A DNA stretch of 13,851 nt from CAYLNH01 sp964384625. GTDB lineage: Bacteria > Verrucomicrobiota > Lentisphaeria > JABSQK01. The notes under the pieces are model-generated. The model saw nothing but the letters and a program-made list of their open reading frames with translations, was not told the origin of the DNA and searched no databases. How positions within the stretch are numbered: the stretch's first letter is position 1; every line of letters begins with the position of its first letter. Shown here one piece after another: positions 6,911 through 13,198 of this stretch. The stretch covers positions 1-13,851 of the forward strand of contig CAYLNH010000192.1 in the NCBI GenBank assembly GCA_964384625.1, read 5' to 3'. The translations under genes were made by a program, and so were the position numbers.

Positions 6911-7755
6911 GCGGTCCTCCGGCGATGCAGGCGCTGCACTGCCAGCCCGCAGCCCAGACTGAGAATCAACAGAGACACGGCAACGGCGGCGCCGTAGCCG
7001 TAGCGTTCGGCATCGATGCCTTCGGCGAACATGTAGGTGGTCATTAACTCGGTGGCGTGGTTGGGGCCGCCGCCGGTCATGACGTACACCAGATCGAAAT
7101 ACTTGAGCGAACCGAGAACCGCCAGCAGCGCGGACAACACCAGGGCAGGCGCAATTGCCGGCAGGGTCACATGCATCAGCATCCGGCTGTGACCGGCGCC
7201 GTCGATTGCCGCCGCCTCATAGAGATTGCGGTCGACGCCCTGAAGGGCGGCCAGAATCAGCATCATATGGAATCCGACATGGCGCCAGGAGACGGCGACG
7301 ACGACCAGCGGCATGGCCCAGTTCTCATTGCCGAGGAAGCCGAACTGCCGCAGCGGCGGCAACTGCGCCAACGGCCCGACCAGCGGTTCGAACAGCAGCA
7401 TGAACATGACGGCGACCACGGTACTCGGCAGGATCATCGGGGAGAAAACCAGCGCCCGGAGGAAATGACTTACCCGGCTGCGGCCCTGAAATGCGAGCGC
7501 CAGCGCCAACGCCATGGGGAGCTGCAGGCCGACGGAAGCCAGAGCGAGGGCAACGTTGTGTGCCACGGCACGATAGAAGACCTTGTCGCGGAACAGATCC
7601 ACATAGTTTTCGAGCGCCACCCAGCGGGCGTCGCCGTAACCGGACCAGTCCAACGTCGAAAACACCGCCGACTGCGTCATCGGCAGGATCACAAAGGCAC
7701 CGTAGAGGAGCAGGGCCGGCGCCAGAAAAGCGATATGCGAACTGCGCGTCTTCAC
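6907..7755 (-). CDS. ABC sugar transporter permease, MalF type
   Basis: A 282-residue inner-membrane protein with about six membrane segments (about 8-28, 65-88, 100-122, 148-170, 203-223, 255-275). The EAA loop is at about 180-202 (EAAAIDGAG, then TLPAIAP), and FDLVYVMTGGGP at 220-231 is the hallmark stretch of MalF/UgpA-type permeases. It lies 211 bases downstream of the binding-protein gene. The ribosome site is weak (GGGGA about six bases before ATG 7755), which may mean lower expression than the binding protein, as is usual for such operons. Confidence 0.93.
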   Translation of the reverse strand: MKTRSSHIAFLAPALLLYGAFVILPMTQSAVFSTLDWSGYGDARWVALENYVDLFRDKVFYRAVAHNVALALASVGLQLPMALALALAFQGRSRVSHFLRALVFSPMILPSTVVAVMFMLLFEPLVGPLAQLPPLRQFGFLGNENWAMPLVVVAVSWRHVGFHMMLILAALQGVDRNLYEAAAIDGAGHSRMLMHVTLPAIAPALVLSALLAVLGSLKYFDLVYVMTGGGPNHATELMTTYMFAEGIDAERYGYGAAVAVSLLILSLGCGLAVQRLHRRRTA

Positions 7756-7782
7756 CCGGATGTCCCCGTACCGTTGTCCGGC

Positions 7783-7795
7783 GGAATATTATTCC
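7783..7795. promoter_or_regulatory. AT-rich palindrome before the permease genes
   Basis: GGAATATTATTCC is a perfect inverted repeat (GGAATA, central T, TATTCC) standing out in GC-rich surroundings, 28-40 bases before the permease ATG at 7755. It could be an operator for a dimeric regulator or a -10 region (minus-strand TAATAT), but no -35 fits at 17 bases. Confidence 0.3.
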
Positions 7796-7810
7796 CCGGG
7801 CCGAACCGGT

Positions 7811-7828
7811 GAGGACGTTGTCGTCCTC
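7811..7828 (-). promoter_or_regulatory. Intercistronic hairpin
   Basis: GAGGACG 7811-7817 and CGTCCTC 7822-7828 form seven perfect pairs around a four-base loop, about 140 bases after the binding-protein stop. There is no T tract. In transporter operons, such structures often protect the upstream message or limit downstream transcription, giving more binding protein than permease; that role here is inferred. Confidence 0.4.
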
Positions 7829-7966
7829 GAACCATCCTGCCCCTGATGATTCGATCTTCTTCTGTTTGACGGCCGGAACGGCAGCGGGAGGCGGCAATAC
7901 TGGGATGATTCAAAACCGACAGATGACGGATTGCATGGGCGGCGGCCGATGGTTGCGCGATATCGA

Positions 7967-9250
7967 TCACGGCTGTTTACGCGCCTTTGCGGCTGCCGCC
8001 GCTAATGCGTTCGCCACCTCGCTGGGCGTCATCTGCTGCGAGAACAACGCCTGGCAGGTCTCTTTGTGTTTCTCGCCGACCGCCGGCGGGAATAACTGGT
8101 CGAAATAGAGCTGGACGAACTCGGCTTCATTGAGTACGTCAAAGGCCTCTTTGGTGAGCGGCAGAAAGTCGGCGTCGGCAGCGCCTTTGCAGGCCGGGAT
8201 ACGTCCGGTTCGGGCCCAACCGGCGGCGAACGTCGCATCGCTCAAGTACTTCAGAAACTCCTCCGCCAGGTCCGGATGTGGACATTTCGCGCTGACGGCG
8301 AAGGCGCAGTTGATGCCGCCCACCACGCCGTTGTTTTCTTCGCCGGGAAAGGCGAAGCAGCCGAGTTTTTCGACAAAGCCCGGCGGCGCTTCGGCGTTGG
8401 CGTTGGCAATCAGCCAGGTGCCCATCAAGGTCATGCCGGCGCGTTCGGTGAACAGGAGTTTGCGTGAGGCCTGATAGTTGATTCCCTGGAAGCCCGGGTT
8501 GAAGCAATCGTTGCCGGCGAACGCCAGCACAGTGTCGCCGCCGGCAATGAAGGCCCGGTGCTTGAACGCGCCGGGCTCGAGGTCCGCCGCCGCTGCGATG
8601 GGTTTGCTGCCGCCGCCGCGGACCACACCGTAAACGTAATAGAAGCAGCCGGGCCACTTATCCTTGTTGCCCAGAGTGATCGGTACGACCCCGGCTTGCC
8701 GCAGCCGGGCACAGACGGCAAGGAGGTCCTTGCGTGTTCTCGGTATCTCCAGATTGTGTTGCGCAAACAATTCCTTGTTGTAGAAGAACAGCACCAGCGA
8801 CAGGTCGGACGGCACCATCAGCGGTTTCCCGTCGATGTAGGCAAACGACAGAGCTCCGGCGGAGAAGCGCCCCTTGAACGCATCGTCCGCATAGAGTCCG
8901 GACAGGTCATGGACCAGGCCGGCCCGGGCGCGTTCCCGAAGGACGCCGCCGCCCCAGGTGTGAAAGATATCGGGCGGGCTGCCGGCGCCGAAGGCCGTCT
9001 TCAGCTTGGTCTTGAACGCGTCATTCTCGTAGGCGACGGCTTTGATTTCGACGTTCGGGTTGGCTGTTTCAAAGCGCTTGACGGCGTCGTTGAGGACGGC
9101 CTTGGTTCTGGCGTTGGTCTGGATATGCCAGAAGGTCAGGACCGTTGTCTCGCCGCCTTTCGGTTGATCGGCTGACTTTCCGCCGCAGCCGGCCAGAAAC
9201 GCCGACAAACCGGCCGCGATGATGCAGATGAGGCGGCAATACTTTGCCAT
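7967..9250 (-). CDS. Extracellular solute-binding lipoprotein, family 1 (sugar type)
   Basis: A 427-residue binding protein with a lipoprotein signal: hydrophobic 6-20 and lipobox LAGC ending at Cys22, the predicted lipidated residue. VLTFWHIQTNARTKAVLNDAVKRF, then NPNVEIKAVAYEND and GSPPDIFHTWGGG, match the N-lobe of MalE/UgpB-type proteins; later GMTLMGTWLIAN and DLAEEFLKYLSD are also typical of the family. It would capture an oligosaccharide or sugar outside the inner membrane and pass it to the two permeases encoded downstream. AAGGAGA (complement 9257-9263) is six bases before ATG 9250, the strongest ribosome site of the transporter genes. Substrate cannot be told from sequence; nearby sulfatases and an esterase hint at a decorated glycan. 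Confidence 0.93.
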   Translation of the reverse strand: MAKYCRLICIIAAGLSAFLAGCGGKSADQPKGGETTVLTFWHIQTNARTKAVLNDAVKRFETANPNVEIKAVAYENDAFKTKLKTAFGAGSPPDIFHTWGGGVLRERARAGLVHDLSGLYADDAFKGRFSAGALSFAYIDGKPLMVPSDLSLVLFFYNKELFAQHNLEIPRTRKDLLAVCARLRQAGVVPITLGNKDKWPGCFYYVYGVVRGGGSKPIAAAADLEPGAFKHRAFIAGGDTVLAFAGNDCFNPGFQGINYQASRKLLFTERAGMTLMGTWLIANANAEAPPGFVEKLGCFAFPGEENNGVVGGINCAFAVSAKCPHPDLAEEFLKYLSDATFAAGWARTGRIPACKGAADADFLPLTKEAFDVLNEAEFVQLYFDQLFPPAVGEKHKETCQALFSQQMTPSEVANALAAAAAKARKQP

Positions 9251-9271
9251 CCAGCTTCTCCTTGTTGCTGG

Positions 9272-9304
9272 TGTTTACGAAACATGAGCTCGGTTGTTGT
9301 TTCG
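9272..9304 (-). promoter_or_regulatory. Candidate operator upstream of the binding-protein gene
   Basis: TGTTTACGAAACA at 9272-9284 is a perfect inverted repeat with a three-base centre, 22-34 bases before ATG 9250. A second inverted pair, CGAAAC 9278-9283 and GTTTCG 9299-9304, overlaps it with a 15-base spacer. Both lie where a repressor of the transporter operon would bind. No convincing -35/-10 pair was seen in the 97-base gap, so the site is proposed on symmetry and place alone. Confidence 0.35.
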
Positions 9305-9347
9305 CGTCATGATCAGCGCGCCTTCGCCGTTGCGCCGCCCCTCCGAC

Positions 9348-10451
9348 CTACGCCGCGTGGCCGCCGATGATACTGACAATCAGTGTTTCGAGTACGAGAC
9401 GTTTTGGCAGGGAAGACGAGACCATGCTGCGGTCGGCGGCGCCGAACCGGGCGATGGCCGCCTGCAGTTCGTGGCCCCGGTAGTTGCCGATCAACTCGCC
9501 GGTATTGCGCAGTTGCCAGTCGCCCATGGACAGGACCTGGTTGCCCGCGAGCCGTTCTGCCTGTGACTCCGACATGCGCTTTACGGCGCCGGCCAGGCCG
9601 CGACCGTCCTTCGTTTTCAGCACGGCTGCCGCGATTTTGGCGTGCAGCAGTTTGCGGAAATAGTTTGCGGTCATGCGGATCAGCCGGATACACTCGCTGT
9701 CTTCGTTGCGCGCATGCGCCATGGTCTGGGCCAGTGCCTCCAGCGCGTCATCCAGGTGGCGGCGGCCCAAGGCATCGGCCAGAGCGAAAAAGTACGCATC
9801 CCGACTGCCGGTACAGACTTCGCGGATCTGTTCCAGCGCCGGCTCGGCGCCGGCGTAGCAGAAGAGTTTCTCCATCTCCATGCCGATGCGGCCGGTATCG
9901 ACGCCGATGACCTCGAGCAGATACTCGACGGACCGGCGATCGAGCGTCATCCCGCGCTCCTTCGCCTGGCCGTTGATCAGCGCCGCAACCTTGTCGCGCC
10001 AGCGACGGTCTTTGAGGTCCGGCTTCTTGTGCTCCTCGACCTTGCCGAGTTCACTGCAGATCTTGTAGAGCCGTTTGCGTTTGTCGATGGCGGGACCGCT
10101 GAGGATCAGCGAAATATCGGGCGGAAACTCGTTCTCGATAAAGTCAGCCAGTTGCCGCAGGCAGCGGCCGACGGTATTCAGCTGCTTGTCCTTCTTCGAC
10201 TTTGCCGGTTCGTCGCTGAAGGCGCTGAAATTGTGCAGACAGATGGTTTTCTGGGCGCCGAGGAAGGACGGCGTGTGCACTGCTTCCAGGAGGGACTTGA
10301 TCGTCTGCTCGGCGTTCTGGTCGGGCGATTCCTTAATCACTTCAAGCGTAAAATCATCGGCCTCCGGTCCGGCAAGCTGAAGAACCAGCTTGCGGGCGCG
10401 GTCTTCGATCGACGGTTCGTCGTCGCCGGTAATGAGATAGACTGGTTTCAA
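9348..10451 (-). CDS. holA: DNA polymerase III delta subunit (clamp loader)
   Basis: A 367-residue protein matching HolA along its length. The N terminus KPVYLITGDDEPSIEDRARKLV is the usual start of the family (its P-loop is not functional). The middle domain has MTLDRRSVEYLLEVIGVDTGRIGMEMEKL (about 180-208), and the C-terminal collar domain has RDAYFFALADALGRRHLDDALEAL and LIRMTANYFRKLLHAK. The delta subunit opens the beta sliding clamp within the clamp loader. The start appears to be TTG at 10451, since the family N terminus begins directly there; AGGA (complement 10460-10463) is eight bases upstream, and no ATG lies nearby in frame. It sits 64 bases after the small membrane protein and 97 bases before the binding-protein gene, among genes of unrelated function. 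Confidence 0.92.
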   Translation of the reverse strand: MKPVYLITGDDEPSIEDRARKLVLQLAGPEADDFTLEVIKESPDQNAEQTIKSLLEAVHTPSFLGAQKTICLHNFSAFSDEPAKSKKDKQLNTVGRCLRQLADFIENEFPPDISLILSGPAIDKRKRLYKICSELGKVEEHKKPDLKDRRWRDKVAALINGQAKERGMTLDRRSVEYLLEVIGVDTGRIGMEMEKLFCYAGAEPALEQIREVCTGSRDAYFFALADALGRRHLDDALEALAQTMAHARNEDSECIRLIRMTANYFRKLLHAKIAAAVLKTKDGRGLAGAVKRMSESQAERLAGNQVLSMGDWQLRNTGELIGNYRGHELQAAIARFGAADRSMVSSSLPKRLVLETLIVSIIGGHAA

Positions 10452-10515
10452 TTGGGGGATCCTGTCGCTGCCGGTGGTCGGCCGGTGTCAGAAGCTGTTC
10501 TGTCGGCAGACGTGC

Positions 10516-11058
10516 CTATTCCGGATAGTTCTTCAGTTCGCGGTTCCAGCGTTTGGCTTCTTCCTTGTTGCCGAGACTGGCATAAGATGAACTGCGATTC
10601 ATGATATCCAGGCGCTTGAGCTTACCGTATTTCTCGGCCTTGGCCAGGTAGTCGATACACTTCTGAAATCGTTCCTTGCTGCGCTTGGCGTATTTCTCGT
10701 ACCGTTCTTTGTCGCGCTTACTCTGACTCTCTTCGTAGCGCCGTTTATACTTGCTGACCTTGCTCTCGTCGGACAGCGCCTTCTTGTGGATCTCGTCGGC
10801 CATCGAGGTGTAACACTGCAGCCGCTTCTCTTTGACGAAGTCCTGCAGGTCCTTCTCCTTTTCGAGTTCATCGAGTGCCGCCAGGGCATCTTCCCATTCG
10901 GCGTTGCCCAGGTGCTTCTTCACTTCCTGGGTTCGTTCTGCCCGGGCTTTCGGGCCGACGATGAACTTGTTGTAGCCGATCCAGGCGCCGACAATGATGA
11001 CGCCGAGAAGGATGAGGTTGAACACGAGCTTGGCGATTTTGAAGCCGCTGGATGCCAT
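10516..11058 (-). CDS. Membrane-anchored charged helical protein, unknown function
   Basis: A 180-residue protein of no family I recognise. Residues 9-29 form one membrane segment (KIAKLVFNLILLGVIIVGAW), so the rest probably faces one side as a soluble domain. Residues 38-180 are predicted helical and highly charged: a helix pair around 43-90 (KKHLGNAEWEDALAALDELEKEKD) resembles a TPR-like unit, 100-135 is a Lys/Arg/Glu-rich likely coiled coil, and 132-178 (CIDYLAKAEKYG, then GNKEEAKRWNREL) resembles another TPR-like unit. It may be a scaffold or adaptor. Start is ATG 11058 rather than the adjacent TTG at 11061, because GGGAG (complement 11067-11071) is eight bases before the ATG. Confidence 0.75.
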   Translation of the reverse strand: MASSGFKIAKLVFNLILLGVIIVGAWIGYNKFIVGPKARAERTQEVKKHLGNAEWEDALAALDELEKEKDLQDFVKEKRLQCYTSMADEIHKKALSDESKVSKYKRRYEESQSKRDKERYEKYAKRSKERFQKCIDYLAKAEKYGKLKRLDIMNRSSSYASLGNKEEAKRWNRELKNYPE

Positions 11059-11116
11059 CAATCAGTCTCCCACGCATACAGTTCCAGTAATGACCAGCAC
11101 GAGCACACTTTATGGT

Positions 11117-11157
11117 CCGGTCAGGCAGAATTCAACCTGATCCCGATACCGGTCAGG
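11117..11157. repeat. Nine-base direct repeats and hairpin in the gap before the membrane-anchored protein
   Basis: CCGGTCAGG occurs at 11117-11125 and 11149-11157, 32 bases apart start to start, about three helical turns. The second copy also forms a hairpin with CCTGATC 11136-11142 (pairing to GGTCAGG 11151-11157, one G-T pair, eight-base loop) that covers the stop of the hydrolase gene. This could be a paired regulator site or a weak terminator without a T tract. Confidence 0.35.
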
Positions 11158-11809
11158 TGGATTCAGGCTTCAGGATCCAATCTCGAATGACGGGCAGCAT
11201 TGCCGGCTGCAGGCGGTGTTGCCCCGGGAAGGTCCGGTGCGTCACCCCGGCGGCGCGCGCCGCGAGGGCGTCGGCATTGCGTTTTGCCGTTTCCGGCGGG
11301 TAGTGCGGGTCCGCCGCCGTGGTCAGATAGAGTATGCGGACCGTGCCGGAGCGGCATTTGTCGTCCTGCCAGTCGCCGGGAATGCCGCCGCAGATGCCGA
11401 TGACGCCGGCGACCTGCTCGGGGAAGGTGAAGGCATAGCGGAAATTCAGCGCCACCGACTGGGAGAAGCCGAGGAGGAACACGGGCATCCCGTTGGCGTG
11501 GCCGTCGATAATCCGCGTCACGGCCCGGTGATGCAGAGCGATCGAGTCTTCCGGGTGAAAATTCGTCAGCCAGCCGCAGCCATAACCGAGCGGTCCGCAG
11601 CCGGTTTTCGGGGGGACAATGTGCTGGTGCAGCCCCTGAAGGCTGGCGATTGTGAAAGCGGTCTCGCTGATCCGGCGGGCCAGCGCCAGCATGGAATCCT
11701 TATTGCCGCCGTAGCCGTGGAGGGCAACCAGCAGCGCTCGCGGCGAAGGCGGCGTGAAGACGTCGTAGTAAACGTTCTGGTCGACGGGGAAGCTATGTTC
11801 TTCGATCAT
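11153..11809 (-). CDS. Small alpha/beta hydrolase (carboxylesterase/phospholipase type)
   Basis: A 218-residue single-domain hydrolase. The oxyanion motif LHGYGGN is at 30-36. The nucleophile elbow GFSQS gives Ser116; Asp167 (TTAADPHYPPE) and His198 (FPGQH) complete a catalytic triad in proper order and spacing. No signal peptide, so it is probably cytoplasmic. The family acts on carboxylic esters; the substrate is unknown. It lies 45 bases after the complete sulfatase in the same direction and could remove acetyl or acyl groups from imported sugars, which is inference from context. The ribosome site before ATG 11809 is weak. Confidence 0.88.
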   Translation of the reverse strand: MIEEHSFPVDQNVYYDVFTPPSPRALLVALHGYGGNKDSMLALARRISETAFTIASLQGLHQHIVPPKTGCGPLGYGCGWLTNFHPEDSIALHHRAVTRIIDGHANGMPVFLLGFSQSVALNFRYAFTFPEQVAGVIGICGGIPGDWQDDKCRSGTVRILYLTTAADPHYPPETAKRNADALAARAAGVTHRTFPGQHRLQPAMLPVIRDWILKPEST

Positions 11810-11854
11810 CGCAGTTCATTCCATCGGCTGCCGTGCTGAACGTTCCCGGCAGGT

Positions 11855-13156
11855 TCAGCGGGCGGCGGCAATCACGGACTGCAGCCGAGATAGCAGCTCC
11901 GGGTGGTCGGCGGCAATACTATGGTCCTCCCATGGATCTTCGTGCCGGTCGAACAGCAACGGTTCCGCGTCCGGCTGAACGACCAGTTTGTAGCGGCCGT
12001 CGTACGCCAGGCGCCAGTCCTGCAGCCCGGACGTGATGTAGTCCCGGTGTTTATCGGTCCTGCCGTCAAGGAGGTCCTTGAGACTGATTGCGTCCATATC
12101 CGGCATGGGGTTTGCGCCGGCGTAGTCGATAAAGGTGGGGGCAAGGTCATGGATGCCGACGGGGACGTCGCTGACAATGCCGGACTGCACGCCGGGGCCG
12201 GCGACGATCAACGGCACTCCCGCTGCCGCAAACCGCCACGTGCTCTTGCCGCGACGGCTGTGGTCATCCAGCATCTCGCCGTGATCGCTCGCGAAGACGA
12301 TCAGCGTATTGTCCAGTTCGCCGCGTTCTTTGACCACGTCGATGAACCGGCCGATCTGGCGGTCGATGTTCTCGATCATCGCGGCGTAGTTTTGTCGGAC
12401 GCGCTGTAACCCTTCGCGATCGGGGTGCTCGTTGTTATGCGGCTCCGGAAAGGCGACGTCTTCCCAGCGTTCCCGCATGCTCGGGGTAACGTCCATCGGG
12501 TTGTGCGGCCCGGTGAAGTTGACCTGGATGAACCATGGCTGGTCCCTGGGAAAATCGTGCAGGAACTGCAGCCCGATATCCGACAGCCAGTTGTCGCAGT
12601 AGAGATCATCAGGCACCACTGTCGTGTAGGCGCCCATGTTCTCTTTGCAGCTGGCGTGTTCGTTACAGTACTGATCAGCGACGCCGGCATCGTGCAGCGC
12701 CCTCAAATACGGGCCGACGGGCGTGTTGTCGTTCATCCGATAGCTGCGTGAGCCGTCGAACTTGCCTTCGTTGTCGACGCCTTCGGTGAAGCCCCAGTCC
12801 TTGATCAGCCGCGAGCCGTCGAGATTCCACTCCAGCGTCGGTTTGTCCAGGTCGAACTTGCCGCAGCCGGCGACGCGGTAGCCGGCATCGCGCAGGGCCT
12901 GATAGAACGTCGGCTGGTTCAGCGGGTAGGCGGTGCCGTTGCCCGGGACGCCGCAGCGGTCGTAGTTCTTGCCGGCCGCCAGGCAGGCGCGGGCCGGGGC
13001 GCACACGGGGGAGGGCGTCAGACAGTTGGTGAAACGTACGCCCTGTTCGCACAGCCGATCGAGATTCGGCGTGCGCACCGGGAGGTCCTCATTGACGCCC
13101 AGCCAGTCGGGGCGTTGCTGGTCGGGAAAGAGAAACAGAATATTGGGTTGAGTCAT
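11855..13156 (-). CDS. S1-family sulfatase (formylglycine type)
   Basis: A 433-residue sulfatase. QPNILFLFPDQQRPDWLG at the N terminus holds the first metal ligand Asp12. SPVCAPARACLAAG has the CxPxR motif: Cys52 would be converted to formylglycine and Arg56 supports it. Lys100 in GKFDLDKP, His218 in TGPHNP, Asp291-His292 in ASDHGEM and Lys304 in RRGKS complete the active site. At the place where most sulfatases have His (GKWHLG), this one has Asp102. No signal peptide is visible, so it may act in the cytoplasm, or be exported in an unrecognised way. It needs a formylglycine-generating enzyme (or anaerobic maturase), not in view. Start ATG 13156 has AAGAGGA six bases upstream; a TTG at 13180 would add eight residues and swallow this site. 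Confidence 0.92.
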   Translation of the reverse strand: MTQPNILFLFPDQQRPDWLGVNEDLPVRTPNLDRLCEQGVRFTNCLTPSPVCAPARACLAAGKNYDRCGVPGNGTAYPLNQPTFYQALRDAGYRVAGCGKFDLDKPTLEWNLDGSRLIKDWGFTEGVDNEGKFDGSRSYRMNDNTPVGPYLRALHDAGVADQYCNEHASCKENMGAYTTVVPDDLYCDNWLSDIGLQFLHDFPRDQPWFIQVNFTGPHNPMDVTPSMRERWEDVAFPEPHNNEHPDREGLQRVRQNYAAMIENIDRQIGRFIDVVKERGELDNTLIVFASDHGEMLDDHSRRGKSTWRFAAAGVPLIVAGPGVQSGIVSDVPVGIHDLAPTFIDYAGANPMPDMDAISLKDLLDGRTDKHRDYITSGLQDWRLAYDGRYKLVVQPDAEPLLFDRHEDPWEDHSIAADHPELLSRLQSVIAAAR

Positions 13157-13162
13157 CGGTTT

Positions 13163-13169
13163 TCCTCTT
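13163..13169 (-). promoter_or_regulatory. Ribosome binding site setting the sulfatase start
   Basis: AAGAGGA on the minus strand, six bases before ATG 13156, and inside the 42-base gap between the two sulfatase genes. It favours 13156 over the in-frame TTG at 13180. Confidence 0.6.
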
Positions 13170-13198
13170 GGCAGAATCAATCCTGTCCGCAGGGTTGA

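Larger units (their letters stand above)
7756..7966. other. Binding-protein/permease spacer without a gene
   Basis: This 211-base gap is long for the inside of a transporter operon. No supported coding frame was seen. It contains a perfect seven-pair hairpin at 7811-7828 and a 13-base AT-rich palindrome at 7783-7795, listed separately. Confidence 0.6.

Noticed and set aside
4706..6997. Long plus-strand open frame (763 codons) opposite the repeat protein and permease
   Set aside because: It crosses two real genes and their spacer on the other strand; composition is shadow-like and Gln/Glu-rich at the end, with no recognisable fold.
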